Of a stretch of DNA of 64,000 bases, positions 30,175 through 39,675 are shown piece by piece; the stretch's first letter is position 1, and every line of letters starts with the position of its first letter. The stretch comes from Leptospira sp. WS58.C1 (lineage in GTDB: Bacteria; Spirochaetota; Leptospiria; Leptospirales; Leptospiraceae). The stretch covers positions 124,001-188,000 of the forward strand of contig NZ_CP162137.1 of NCBI RefSeq assembly GCF_040833995.1, written 5' to 3'. A model generated the notes under the pieces. It did not search any database. It saw only the letters and a program-made list of their open reading frames with translations, and was not told the origin of the DNA. The translations under genes and the position numbers were made by a program.

Positions 30175-31284
30175 TTACTTTTTCTTTTTGGTAACTACGT
30201 CGAAGTTTTTATATTGAATATATTCCACTTCGGAAACATCCAAGCGGAAGATCCCTTTGGTAGAATGTACCAGCATCGTATTTCCGACCTGAGCTACGAC
30301 AGCTCCGTGTAAAACGGTTTTGTCCAGCTTATGTACGGATTCCAGTACGCTGTAATATGTTTTGATCTCTTCTTCGGAGTTCAGTCTTTGAGAACCTGCT
30401 TCGGATTCTAATTTATCAAAAGCGATATTCAGTTTTTCGGTTTGGTCCTTCTCTATTTCCTTTGCTAGCGATTTATTGTCCAAACTTCCGGAAATAAGTT
30501 CCTCGTCTACTTTTACTAAAGTTTCCAGGTCCGCACGTTCTCTCGGGTCTTTTTCGAATTTTTCTTTTTGAACAGTGCGCACTAGATCGGTTCTGAAATT
30601 TTCAATACTTTGGGCAATGGCTGCATCATCGAGTCGATTCAAAATTGTTTGAGCCAGCTGGTCGAATTCAGGTTTAACTTCCGCTTCTTCTTGTTCCGAG
30701 ATCACGATCTCGTTTTGTTCCAATAGTTTTTGGAGTTTTTGAAAGTTCGGATTTTCTGCAATTTTGTCCGCAGGGATTACCTGGCTGACAGGAGCCTTTA
30801 GAGTCATGGCCACCATACCTTCATACACTTTGATCTTTGGTAGCGTGCCCTGTACTACTTCGAAAGAGAATGCGGTTCCTCGAACACCGGCGATCGCGGT
30901 CGGTGTGGAAATTTTGAACTGCTCTTTCTGACTTAACTTATTCGTTTTTACAAGTAGAAGTCCCGTTTTAACTGCGAGGGAAGTTTCTTCCGAACCGTCT
31001 CCATGCAAAGAATCGATGCTCAAATTTGTATATGATTTTAAACGGATTACATGCCCGAGACTGGTTTGCAGATCCAAGGTCCCACTGTTCGTTTTAATAA
31101 TATCGTCCTTTTGTAGGACACTCCCTAAAGATATAGGGATTAATTTTCCGTTTCTCTGCACCTCTACCTTGCCGGTTAGAAATATGATCACTAGTCCGGT
31201 TTTGGATTTAGTAACTTTGGAGCAGGAGTTTGAGGACCCAATGAATGTTACAATTAGTAACAAAAGGAAGAGTTTTCGATTCAT
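30175..31284 (-). CDS. FecR-domain lipoprotein
   Basis: The 369-residue protein has a signal with lipobox SNSCSK. Residues 30-150 are a FecR domain: VIIFLTGKVEVQRNGKLIPI, VLQKDDIIKTNSGTLDLQT, LLVKTNKLSQ and the signature TPTAIAGVRGTAFSFEV. The rest is helical and charged. In leptospires such FecR lipoproteins are not tied to iron sensing and may be envelope structural or signalling proteins. It is divergent from the 254-residue gene with only 55 bp between. Confidence 0.85.
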   Translation of the reverse strand: MNRKLFLLLLIVTFIGSSNSCSKVTKSKTGLVIIFLTGKVEVQRNGKLIPISLGSVLQKDDIIKTNSGTLDLQTSLGHVIRLKSYTNLSIDSLHGDGSEETSLAVKTGLLLVKTNKLSQKEQFKISTPTAIAGVRGTAFSFEVVQGTLPKIKVYEGMVAMTLKAPVSQVIPADKIAENPNFQKLQKLLEQNEIVISEQEEAEVKPEFDQLAQTILNRLDDAAIAQSIENFRTDLVRTVQKEKFEKDPRERADLETLVKVDEELISGSLDNKSLAKEIEKDQTEKLNIAFDKLESEAGSQRLNSEEEIKTYYSVLESVHKLDKTVLHGAVVAQVGNTMLVHSTKGIFRLDVSEVEYIQYKNFDVVTKKKK

Positions 31285-31339
31285 TTGTTTATTCCGCCTG
31301 GAAATAAAAAATAGACGGTTCGAATAAATTTTTGACCGT

Positions 31340-32104
31340 ATGAAATATATTTCCAGTCATATTAACAACTTGAAACTCTGTTTTTTTCATAAATATCGCA
31401 ATTTCGTTTTTCTCTTCCTGTTTCCGATAATTCCCCTTGATTCGCTGGATACGGGAAAGATCAAATATAACGGCACCGCTTACGATCTGGAAACCGGCAA
31501 TTTATTGTACAAGGATTTTCACGAGGAAACCTGGGAGAATGGCAGACATATCAGTTCCATAATCACATATAAGGATCCCGAAGGAAAAACGTTCGCGAAA
31601 AAAAGGATCAGTTTTTCAAAAAGCAGAACACTTCCCGAATTCCAATTAGAAGATTACAGAGACGGATATCTGGAAGGAGGGGCATTACGGAATGAAAACA
31701 CCGTAAAATTATTCTTCCGCAGAAAATTTGAGGATTCCATCCAAGAAAAAACAATAGGTAGCGGAGGACTATCCGCCTTGGACGGAGGTTTTGATTATTT
31801 CGTAATCGATCATTGGGACGAACTTATGTCCGGCAAAAAAATAAAATTCAACTTTTTGGTTCCTGTAGAAAGGGATAAGTTCGAATTCCTTGCTGAAAAA
31901 ACCAAGGAAGGGGAATACAATGGTAAGCCTGCTTTATATCTAAGGTTGAAAATAGCGAGTTCAATTCTCTCCGTATTCGTAAAACCGATCGATTTGGTTT
32001 ACGATATCCAGTCGAAAAGAATTATGGAATTTCGCGGAACTAGTAATATCAACGACGAGAATGGAAAAAGTTATAAGGTAAAAATCGTTTATGGATTCAG
32101 ATAA
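31340..32104 (+). CDS. hypothetical exported protein, 254 residues
   Basis: Not recognised. The N-terminus has a hydrophobic segment FVFLFLFPIIPLDSLDTG that could be a signal peptide. The body is beta-rich: GTAYDLETGNLLYKDFHEET, then IKFNFLVPVERDKFEFLAEK and YDIQSKRIMEFRGTSNIN. The order recalls DUF3108-like periplasmic proteins, but the match is loose. It converges on the GH18-like gene with a 4-bp gap. Confidence 0.65.
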   Translation: MKYISSHINNLKLCFFHKYRNFVFLFLFPIIPLDSLDTGKIKYNGTAYDLETGNLLYKDFHEETWENGRHISSIITYKDPEGKTFAKKRISFSKSRTLPEFQLEDYRDGYLEGGALRNENTVKLFFRRKFEDSIQEKTIGSGGLSALDGGFDYFVIDHWDELMSGKKIKFNFLVPVERDKFEFLAEKTKEGEYNGKPALYLRLKIASSILSVFVKPIDLVYDIQSKRIMEFRGTSNINDENGKSYKVKIVYGFR

Positions 32105-32108
32105 AATC

Positions 32109-33041
32109 CTAAAATCCCAGCCTCCAGAACGCCAATCCCTTTAATTTTACATTTTTTGCATATTCTTCCCAGAGTTTTAGATCCAGGATCAGACTACCTT
32201 CTCCTATTTCAGTACGAATCAGATAAATTCCTTCTTTTTCTTTTCCGTGCTGGATAACGAAGTTTTTATCTGAGGTTTGAGTTAAGAGCTTAGGTTTTTT
32301 TATATCCTTCTTCCAATAATAACCGTACAGAGGGAGACCAAGCCAGATCTGTTCCGGTTTATATGTTTTAAGTAGAAGGTCCATATTTCGTTTTGCCCAA
32401 CCGAATTCTGTCACCGGCCCTGGAGAAGTTTTGGGAGAATGCAGATCATAAGCCATAAGTACAATCTCGTCTGCGAGATTTTCCCGATAAATTCCAGAAT
32501 GAAAACCGGAAAGTTCTGGATTGAATTCTTCTTTAGGAAAGACCGCTAACGTAAGAAGTTTTCCTTTCTTTTTTAGGGCCGGTTGGAGTTCCAGCAACAG
32601 CTCTTTATAATGAATAGAATATTCGGGACCTAAACCTTCAAAATCCAAATGGATCCCCGAATAGAAGGAATGATCTTCCAGAAAGAGTCCTAAATTTCGA
32701 GCGAGAGTTTTTCGGAGTTGGGGAGAGCTAAGGACCTTCTTCCCCGTATCAACTGAGCGAAAAGTGATGAGTGGAAACCATCTGGTCCCATTCTCCTTTG
32801 CGATTGTTTGGAGTGCAGAAGGAACCGAGGTCCCGGAAATTTCTCCATTCGCTCCGATAAAAGTCCCCGTAAAACATATACTGGTTCCGGGCTTGGAGAT
32901 ATTCTCCCAATAAGCCGAGGGTTTAGAGTTTAGATCCCGGCCTAGAGTATACTTCCATATTCTCTCTTGGGCCGATAAGGGACATAGGGAAATACATATT
33001 ACGCAGAGAATAATGGCTCCAAGTCTGGAAAAGGTCTTCAT
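32109..33041 (-). CDS. secreted GH18-like glycoside hydrolase domain protein
   Basis: The 310-residue protein has a signal peptide (LGAIILCVICISLCPLSAQ) and a TIM-barrel of the GH18 type. SGIHLDFEGLGPEY carries the acidic D-x-E of the catalytic strand, followed by LTLAVFPKEEF, DEIVLMAYDLHSPKT and WLGLPLYGYYWK, typical of chitinase/cell-wall-binding GH18 proteins. The usual DGxDxDxE is shortened to HLDFE, so one aspartate is missing. A role in peptidoglycan or spore-like coat hydrolysis is not shown. Confidence 0.78.
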   Translation of the reverse strand: MKTFSRLGAIILCVICISLCPLSAQERIWKYTLGRDLNSKPSAYWENISKPGTSICFTGTFIGANGEISGTSVPSALQTIAKENGTRWFPLITFRSVDTGKKVLSSPQLRKTLARNLGLFLEDHSFYSGIHLDFEGLGPEYSIHYKELLLELQPALKKKGKLLTLAVFPKEEFNPELSGFHSGIYRENLADEIVLMAYDLHSPKTSPGPVTEFGWAKRNMDLLLKTYKPEQIWLGLPLYGYYWKKDIKKPKLLTQTSDKNFVIQHGKEKEGIYLIRTEIGEGSLILDLKLWEEYAKNVKLKGLAFWRLGF

Positions 33042-33145
33042 TTATCCGTCCTGTAATATTAAGGAAACCGATCCTTGATTTTTCTTCAATCCTGAAGGTT
33101 TGATCTCCGATTTTAATTACACAGCCAGGGTCGAAGACAAGTAGG

Positions 33146-34051
33146 ATGCGAATGATGGCAATCACGAATACGGGAATGGGTGAGTTGATCCGGGACGGAT
33201 TAGATCGTCTCGGTATTTTATCCTCCTCCAAAAAGGCGGAGATTACCCTCCATTCTACCAGCTTGTTCGAGCTATATAAGGCAAAGTTGCCTGACGGTTC
33301 TCAGCTAGCCATCAAGATCATTCCTAAAAAAGAAATGGCGGAAACGGAAGCGGAAGGTCTGGAACAACTTTGTAAACTGGGTGTCCGAGTTCCGGAATAT
33401 CTGGGTACAGTTCATTTAGGAAAAGTTTCTCTTCTCGCTATGGAATTTATACAAACAGGTTCTTCCGCAGGGTTCAGAGAAGATTTGATCGCTAGTTTAA
33501 AAAATTTATACAAAAATGAATTCGGTTCTTGGGGTTGGAAAAGGGATAATTATATAGGTTCTCTCAATCAAGCCAATGGATGGTTCTCAACCTTTCGAGA
33601 ATTCTATTGGGAAAGAAGACTAAAACCTCAGATAGAGCTTGCACAGATGAGAAAACTTTTAACGGAAAAAGATTCTTCAGCCATCCGAGGAATCTTCGGT
33701 AAGTTTTCGGAAGAATGGGGGTTAGATCATATAAAGCCTAGAATGATTCATGGAGATCTTTGGTCTGGAAACGTTTTACAAGGTAAAAACGGTTTTGCAT
33801 ATTTAATAGATCCATCCGTGGCTTATTCTCATCCGGAACAAGACCTTGCCATGTTGCAATTGTTCGGAAGTCCTTTAAATCTGGAAGAGATGCAGGATAT
33901 TCTAGCTACGGCAGGTTTGGATGATCCGGCTAATTTAAAGGACAGAATCCAATTCTGGCAATTGTATCCTGTCCTTGTTCATATCAATTTATTCGGTGCG
34001 TCTTACCTGACTAGCCTTCGGCACATTCTTCGCTATTATGGCGTGAAATAG
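33146..34051 (+). CDS. fructosamine kinase family protein
   Basis: The 301-residue kinase phosphorylates ketoamine sugars on glycated proteins or small amines to trigger deglycation. It has LAIKIIPKKEMAETEAEGL (ATP lysine and Glu), LAMEFIQ at the hinge, GSWGWKRDNYIGSLNQ of the FN3K family, the catalytic loop MIHGDLWSGNVL, and the metal aspartate in LIDPSVAYSHPEQDLAML. Several in-frame ATGs (33146 to 33176) compete as start; 33146 is given as the longest. It is divergent from the GH18-like gene. Confidence 0.9.
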   Translation: MRMMAITNTGMGELIRDGLDRLGILSSSKKAEITLHSTSLFELYKAKLPDGSQLAIKIIPKKEMAETEAEGLEQLCKLGVRVPEYLGTVHLGKVSLLAMEFIQTGSSAGFREDLIASLKNLYKNEFGSWGWKRDNYIGSLNQANGWFSTFREFYWERRLKPQIELAQMRKLLTEKDSSAIRGIFGKFSEEWGLDHIKPRMIHGDLWSGNVLQGKNGFAYLIDPSVAYSHPEQDLAMLQLFGSPLNLEEMQDILATAGLDDPANLKDRIQFWQLYPVLVHINLFGASYLTSLRHILRYYGVK

Positions 34052-34111
34052 TTTTCTTGATAGAATCCAAGTTTTCTGTTCTTTAGTAAGAAACCGACTT
34101 AGGACCGGGGA

Positions 34112-34807
34112 ATGTCTTTGCCCAAAATAGCGAAAAAGAAAAAGCCAGCTTCCTCTAGGCAAAAAGAGAAAAACTCTAAGTTAAATCTGAGAAAATCACC
34201 TTCTCAAAAAAGAGCTATAGAGAGGGTTCAGTATATCCTGGATATAGTGGCGGATCTTTTGGACGAAGTCGGAACGGAAGGACTTACTACAAACCTGATC
34301 GCTCAAAGAGCAGAGATACCTATCGGTTCTTTATACCAATATTTTCCGAATAAACACGCAATCTTAAAGGCTGTGGGACAAAGACATTTGGAAAGAGTGA
34401 ATTCCATGATCCTGAATTTTCTGGATACACATCCGAGCAAAACGGATTGGGAAAATCTGGTGGATAAACTCATAGATGCATTCGCTCAACTTTATAAATC
34501 GGAGCCAGGGTTTATACCTATGTGGTCCAATAAAAATTTAGATCCCGAACTTGTGGCTATAGATAGGGAGAACAACCGAGCAATCGCTAATTTTATCGCG
34601 GAGTTATTTTTCGGGGTCATTCCTTGGATGAAGAAAAAAGAAGAAATGATGGTCATGTCCAGGATCATGGTAGAAGTATCCGATTCCGTTCTAAGTCGCT
34701 GGCTTCGAGAAAGGCAGGACAAGGCTCTCGCGGACGGGATCTTACAAGAACTCAAGACCATGCTTAAAGCTTATATGAATTATTATATCCAGAGAGGATC
34801 TAAATGA
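34112..34807 (+). CDS. TetR family transcriptional regulator
   Basis: The 231-residue protein has a lysine/arginine-rich 30-residue N-terminus, then a TetR helix-turn-helix (GLTTNLIAQRAEIPIGSLYQYF) and a helical regulatory domain. Its stop overlaps the rhomboid gene start by 4 bases (ATGA), so it heads a run of five + strand genes to 38549. It probably controls its own operon, but no clear operator palindrome was seen in the 60 bp upstream. Confidence 0.9.
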   Translation: MSLPKIAKKKKPASSRQKEKNSKLNLRKSPSQKRAIERVQYILDIVADLLDEVGTEGLTTNLIAQRAEIPIGSLYQYFPNKHAILKAVGQRHLERVNSMILNFLDTHPSKTDWENLVDKLIDAFAQLYKSEPGFIPMWSNKNLDPELVAIDRENNRAIANFIAELFFGVIPWMKKKEEMMVMSRIMVEVSDSVLSRWLRERQDKALADGILQELKTMLKAYMNYYIQRGSK

Positions 34808-35466
34808 AGGCCTTTCTATTCGAATTTCCTCTGACTGCTTTTGTCGTAGTGCTGATCAGTATCTCCCAGATCTTTCTTACGGTATTTGTTCCTGAAGAAA
34901 TTCTAAATTCATTTTTTATCAGTCGTCCCGGAGAATTTTATCCTTGGAAATGGATCGGAATGGTCTTTCTTCACGCGGATATCACTCACTTGTTTTGGAA
35001 TATGATCTTTCTATTTTTTTTAGGAAGGATCGTAGAGTATAAAGTAGGCCAAGCCGAATGGCTTCTTTTCTTTTTTATGGGAGCGCTAGTTTCAGGTGGT
35101 TTAGATTCTTTCGTAAGAGGATTGCTCTTAGGAGAAAGCCAAGCTGCTATCGGAGCATCCGGTGCAGTGTCCGGTTTATCCGCCGTCGCTGCATTACTTT
35201 CTCCTTTTTCTATTCGGGTCAGAAAGAGAAGTTATCCTTTTCCCGTTTTCGCAGTGGCTTGGCTTATGGTATATTCCGATATTACCAATTTGTTCTCCAA
35301 GGACCAAGTGGCACACTGGGCACACTTAGGTGGATTTATTTCAGTGGTCTTTACCGCATATTTTTTGAATAATAAGATCAAACGAGAATTGCATACCGGA
35401 TTTGCATTAAACTTGGTATTTGTAGTTCTACTTCTGATTTTGGGATTTTTTGTCGGAGCAAGATAA
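34804..35466 (+). CDS. rhomboid family intramembrane serine protease
   Basis: The 220-residue protein has six hydrophobic spans. It has the rhomboid set: WKWIGMVFLHADITHLFWNM with the oxyanion histidine/asparagine region near residue 65, the nucleophile in AAIGASGAVSGLSA near residue 122, and the catalytic histidine in HWAHLGGFI near residue 175. Substrates are single-pass membrane proteins; none is evident here. Translational coupling to TetR upstream, and the next gene's TTG follows directly after its stop. Confidence 0.93.
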   Translation: MKAFLFEFPLTAFVVVLISISQIFLTVFVPEEILNSFFISRPGEFYPWKWIGMVFLHADITHLFWNMIFLFFLGRIVEYKVGQAEWLLFFFMGALVSGGLDSFVRGLLLGESQAAIGASGAVSGLSAVAALLSPFSIRVRKRSYPFPVFAVAWLMVYSDITNLFSKDQVAHWAHLGGFISVVFTAYFLNNKIKRELHTGFALNLVFVVLLLILGFFVGAR

Positions 35467-36990
35467 TTGATCGAAGTTCGTTTCACCGCTTACGAATATA
35501 ACTCGAACGATTCTTTCACCAATTCAGTATATGAAATGAAAGGTTCGGAAGAATCCGGCTGGCAAATATTAAGAAATTCTTCACGTTATTTGGAACTTGG
35601 AAAAGGTTATCGACTTCTCAAAACGGAACTTTGCGGGATCTGTTCCACGGATTTAGATCGAAGATTTTTACCTTTTCCGCTTCCTCAGATCATCGGTCAC
35701 GAAGTAGTCGCATCCGATTATCTTACCGGAAAAAAATACGTATTAGAGATCAATGATACCGTAGTTTCTAGAGGAGAAGAAGGGGACTCATTTTGCAAAG
35801 TTGGAATTCCAACACATAGCCCGACCAGAATGGTATTGGGGATCGACCGTCTTCCTGGCGGATTCGGGCCCTATATTCTCGCACCCAAAGGAAATTTAGT
35901 AGAAACCAAACAACTAGAAGATATGGAGGCGGTTCTATTGGAACCGTTTGCCGCTTCTCTACATGGGGTAGAAGTTTCCCTCAATCGGGCCGGAGCCGGC
36001 ATCAAAAAGATTGCCGTTCTTGGTGCAAGACGATTGGGTTCCTTGGTGATCGCGGCCTTGGATCTATATAGAAAGAGAAACAAACTGAACTACGAAATTG
36101 TTTCTTTCATTCGCCATCAAAACTTAGCGGATCTATCTTTGAGAATGGGAGCCGATCGAATATTATACTTTTCCAACCTGGGAGAAGGTGAAGTTAAAGA
36201 AGGTCTTTTATTTGATAGGGATCTAGGAACCCCGACAAAAGCTTCTTGGTCCGATTACAAACAAGCTTTCGATCTAACATTCGATACCACAGGTTCCGTT
36301 TCCGGATTGGAAACGAGTATGTATCTTACCCAAAAGGAAATTCATAGAAAGACAACGAATGGTCAGGCGTCTCTCGGGATTGCGCATCTCACTGAACTTG
36401 TCGTGGATGAGATCTCTATTACGGATCTAAGGTCCGATTTTTTGAATCTGGTTTGGGGAATTGAAACTTCTTCTCTTGCTTGGGTATTTATTTCTTCTCA
36501 GGTATCTCTAAACGAAGATGAAACAAGGTTATTAAATGATTTGGACAAGAAAGATCAAATCCGGATCTTTACAGGTTCGATCGAAGAAGGGATCAAATTT
36601 TTAGGATCGCAAGAATTCTCCGGGGCTCTACCTCGATTCGATTTTGCGATAGTAGACTCTTCTTCCGAACTGGATTTAGTAATCCGCCCGAATGTTAAGG
36701 AAGAAAAATCCTTAGTTCGACCAAGAGGTTTTATTCTGATCCCTAAGTCGGCGGAGCGTGGATCTAATTTATTTTTAGATTGGATTATGAGCGGCGGGAT
36801 TTTGAGCACAAGTAGATGTGGGGACTTTGTTCGGACCAGGGAATATCTGGCATCCGAACCTGGATTTTTAAAATCCGTTTCCGAAAACTTGATCAACAAA
36901 GAATTCGATTCCAGATCTATTCCGGAAGCGTATACCGATGCGAGAAAACCAGAGAATATAAAAGTGATTGTCAGGCATAAAGCTTCCTGA
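35467..36990 (+). CDS. zinc-dependent MDR dehydrogenase-like protein, enlarged
   Basis: A 507-residue relative of medium-chain dehydrogenases, which usually have about 350 residues. The catalytic zinc motif is present: LCGICSTDLD (Cys 56/59), IIGHEV (His about 78), and EAVLLEPFAASLHGVE. The structural four-cysteine zinc lobe is absent. KIAVLGARRLGSLVIAALDL is the Rossmann loop, lacking the usual GxGxxG. An extra 130 residues follow the nucleotide domain. The start is TTG immediately after the rhomboid stop. The substrate is unknown. Confidence 0.75.
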   Translation: MIEVRFTAYEYNSNDSFTNSVYEMKGSEESGWQILRNSSRYLELGKGYRLLKTELCGICSTDLDRRFLPFPLPQIIGHEVVASDYLTGKKYVLEINDTVVSRGEEGDSFCKVGIPTHSPTRMVLGIDRLPGGFGPYILAPKGNLVETKQLEDMEAVLLEPFAASLHGVEVSLNRAGAGIKKIAVLGARRLGSLVIAALDLYRKRNKLNYEIVSFIRHQNLADLSLRMGADRILYFSNLGEGEVKEGLLFDRDLGTPTKASWSDYKQAFDLTFDTTGSVSGLETSMYLTQKEIHRKTTNGQASLGIAHLTELVVDEISITDLRSDFLNLVWGIETSSLAWVFISSQVSLNEDETRLLNDLDKKDQIRIFTGSIEEGIKFLGSQEFSGALPRFDFAIVDSSSELDLVIRPNVKEEKSLVRPRGFILIPKSAERGSNLFLDWIMSGGILSTSRCGDFVRTREYLASEPGFLKSVSENLINKEFDSRSIPEAYTDARKPENIKVIVRHKAS

Positions 36991-37035
36991 GCGAGTATTT
37001 AGTGACTTGCTTCCTACGGGTTGCTGTGAAAGGGA

Positions 37036-37512
37036 ATGAAGACTTTGAGTAAACACGGTTTTTTTCAAATCACACAAAAGGTTTTTTTGAGAAAAGGAAA
37101 GGAACTTCTCATTCTTAGGGACCGCAAATCCGGATTCGGAGACCTTCCCGGTGGAAGGATGAATGAGGACGAATTTTATGGAGACTGGCTGGAAAGTTTA
37201 TCCAGAGAGTTAAAGGAAGAAATGGGAGAAGCTTGTGAGATCAAGATCCACCCGCGACCCATCCTCATCCATAAACATAGAGTCAGTGATGGAAATCATC
37301 CTTGTGTGATCGTTGCATATCACGGAGAATTTGTATCCGGTGAGATCAAACTTTCCGATGAGCATGATTATATTGCTTGGGTGGATGCTGCGACTTACAA
37401 TCCTAAACCTTTATTTTTCGAATACATGTTAGATGCTCTGCAATTGTACCAAAAAGAATATGTTCCGATGATCCCGGATGGTAAATTAGATCCTAAAGGT
37501 TGGCCTGTATGA
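37036..37512 (+). CDS. NUDIX hydrolase
   Basis: The 158-residue protein has the Nudix box, [20 protein letters not shown] then [10 protein letters not shown] (residues about 35-65), with the REx2EE core as RELKEEMGE. Such enzymes cleave nucleoside diphosphates linked to another group. It sits in the operon between the MDR-like gene and a nitrilase-like gene. ATG 37036 has AAGGGA upstream. Substrate not predictable. Confidence 0.9.
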   Translation: MKTLSKHGFFQITQKVFLRKGKELLILRDRKSGFGDLPGGRMNEDEFYGDWLESLSRELKEEMGEACEIKIHPRPILIHKHRVSDGNHPCVIVAYHGEFVSGEIKLSDEHDYIAWVDAATYNPKPLFFEYMLDALQLYQKEYVPMIPDGKLDPKGWPV

Positions 37513-38549
37513 GCCCATTCGTTAGGAATGCACTCGCTTCCTTAGTTTTAGTTCCGATCTTCGCATTTATCGGATGGCTTCTATCGGGGGTTTCTTTAAG
37601 CGAAGAAGAATTCCAAAAAAGGATCTCTAAAAAGGAAACCAAATCAATTTCTTTAGGCTGGGATAGAAGGTCCGGAAATTTACTTATCGTTCAGTTGGAA
37701 TTCAAACCTGAATATTTCACTAGAGAAGATAGATTCAGAGCTTGGTTGGAAGAGCCTCTTGCTCTGGCAAAAGAAAGAGGCTGGCTACAGAATTCCACGA
37801 TCGTTGTTTTTCCACCAGAGATAGGAAATTACTTTTTCCTAATGGATTCCAGAAAGGAACTTTTGGATTCGGAGAATATCGAATCTGCTTGGAATTGGGC
37901 TCTGTTCTTCCAAAGGATCTCGTTTAAAAACTTCTCCCATATCCTGGACGGAGAAGCGGTATCATTTACAATCGCCCAAGATTCCAAAGAAAGATACGAA
38001 AGGATTTTCGGAAGTCTAGCAAAGATGTATGGAGTTTCTATCTTGGCCGGAACGATTTGTTTACCTTCTCCTGAAGTGAAAGAAGGAAAACTTACCATTA
38101 AACCGGGCGACTGGCAGGAAAGAGCATACATACTCGATTCTTCCGGAAAGTTTTTAGAAGGATCTTTGCTTAGAACTTCTGCTCTTAAAACGGAAGGCGT
38201 TCGGATGGCAGGTTCCGAAAAAGAAGTTCTTCCAGAAGTTTGGGTAGCAAATTTGTCCTCGGGTAGACTAGGGATCTTATTTACGGAAGACCTGAAATCT
38301 CCTCAGATGGAAGAGATTGTTAAAAAAACATACGTAAGTAAATTGATCGGACTCGGCTCCGAGGAAGACGAAGGCAAGTTCAGAGAATGGATCAAAAATT
38401 CTTCTTTTGAATCCAGCGGACAGGTACAGTTTTCCGGCAAAGTATGGAACCATGAATTTCCTGCAAAAAGTTTTGCTAAGACACGTTATGGTTCACCTGA
38501 GCCGATTGAAGGCCAAAAGGGAAACCTGATCATCAATATCTTTTTCTAA
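37509..38549 (+). CDS. nitrilase-fold protein lacking the catalytic cysteine
   Basis: A 346-residue protein with an N-terminal membrane anchor ([20 protein letters not shown]) and a carbon-nitrogen hydrolase-like domain. [12 protein letters not shown] holds the glutamate, [13 protein letters not shown] the lysine region, but [15 protein letters not shown] has no cysteine where the nucleophile should be. The layout resembles the C-N hydrolase part of apolipoprotein N-acyltransferase without the multi-span N-terminus. It is probably not an active amidase. ATG 37509 overlaps the NUDIX stop by 4 bases. Confidence 0.7.
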   Translation: MSPFVRNALASLVLVPIFAFIGWLLSGVSLSEEEFQKRISKKETKSISLGWDRRSGNLLIVQLEFKPEYFTREDRFRAWLEEPLALAKERGWLQNSTIVVFPPEIGNYFFLMDSRKELLDSENIESAWNWALFFQRISFKNFSHILDGEAVSFTIAQDSKERYERIFGSLAKMYGVSILAGTICLPSPEVKEGKLTIKPGDWQERAYILDSSGKFLEGSLLRTSALKTEGVRMAGSEKEVLPEVWVANLSSGRLGILFTEDLKSPQMEEIVKKTYVSKLIGLGSEEDEGKFREWIKNSSFESSGQVQFSGKVWNHEFPAKSFAKTRYGSPEPIEGQKGNLIINIFF

Positions 38550-38551
38550 GA

Positions 38552-39652
38552 TTATTTATCTCTGGCTTCTTCGTACAATTTGAGAATTCTCCAATCTTCT
38601 TCCGGAAAATCCAAATTGGTAAGGTACAATCCGCCTTTTTCGTTCTCGCACAGAATCTTGTTTTGATCCACAAGCCATATCCTTTCACAAAGTAAAGGTA
38701 AAACTTGGCTTTTGCGAGAAGGTCCCCAAAGGTGTACTTTGCCTGAATAATTGGAAACGAATTCGTTTTTACCCGGAAGTTTCCAAGGATTGATCTCTTT
38801 TCTGCTGATAGTGAATAACTTACTGCTAGAAGGTTTGCCTTTTCCGAATTGTAACCTTCTTAAATGAAGTCTACCGATGGAGCCGCCCAAATAATATGCA
38901 GAATCTCCGGTGCCATAGTAGATCAATGGACTGATAACTTCTTGGTCTATTCTTTCTACCGATTTTTTTTCGGGTTGGAAATAGTATAAATAGTATGACC
39001 CAGCGTTTCCGGAGAAGAGTAGGAAATCCTTTCCAATCGGATATAAATAGAATCTGGCCTTGAGTCCTGAAAAAGGTGGAACGATCTTTTCTTTAGAAAC
39101 GATCAACTTAGGAGTTCTGGGTTCCACAGTTTTCTCTTCATATAGTTGGTTGTCTACGAAGTAGTAAATTTTAGAACCGTCGTCCGAAATCCCACCTCTG
39201 TTGCGACAAGATATCTGCGCACCAGACTCATACAGAAGATCATTATTTTTTAATGATATAGCAAACAAGCGGCAACCGTTTGTCATCGGATATTCGGCCA
39301 ATGCAAAGTTTGCATTTAAGGAAACGGCAAGAGAAGCAGGGACTTCATCCAAACTTTTAGATCCGTTGGACCCGTCGCTTGTATCTCTCCAAACCAGTTT
39401 ACTATCTTCCAAATATACTAATCTTTTTCGGTCGTGAGAGAGTTCGACTATTCTTGGAGTTTCCGGTTTTTCGGTAGAAAGAACTTCGTCGTCGGATTTG
39501 GGTTTTATCAGATAATCCTTTAACATGCCGGAAGCTTTTTCGTAATTCTGTTCTTCCAGTAGTTCTTGGATCTCTTCTATTAAACTTTCCTGTTTACTTT
39601 TGCAGTTCCAGGAAAAAAAAATCAGTAATAAGAAAGATAAGGCTCTGATCAT
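38552..39652 (-). CDS. lipoprotein with beta-propeller-like repeats
   Basis: Unrecognised 366-residue protein. The signal has lipobox FFSWNCKSK; residues 22-50 are helical and charged (SLIEEIQELLEEQNYEKASG, TPR-like). The rest is beta-rich with recurring strand pairs such as IVELSHDRKRLVYLEDSKLV and GGISDDGSKIYYFVDNQLY, the pattern of WD40/TolB-like propellers. Likely a periplasmic binding or scaffold lipoprotein. It follows the EcsC-like gene by 23 bases in the same operon. Confidence 0.68.
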   Translation of the reverse strand: MIRALSFLLLIFFSWNCKSKQESLIEEIQELLEEQNYEKASGMLKDYLIKPKSDDEVLSTEKPETPRIVELSHDRKRLVYLEDSKLVWRDTSDGSNGSKSLDEVPASLAVSLNANFALAEYPMTNGCRLFAISLKNNDLLYESGAQISCRNRGGISDDGSKIYYFVDNQLYEEKTVEPRTPKLIVSKEKIVPPFSGLKARFYLYPIGKDFLLFSGNAGSYYLYYFQPEKKSVERIDQEVISPLIYYGTGDSAYYLGGSIGRLHLRRLQFGKGKPSSSKLFTISRKEINPWKLPGKNEFVSNYSGKVHLWGPSRKSQVLPLLCERIWLVDQNKILCENEKGGLYLTNLDFPEEDWRILKLYEEARDK

Positions 39653-39675
39653 TTTATAGAACTTAGATTTTGAGT

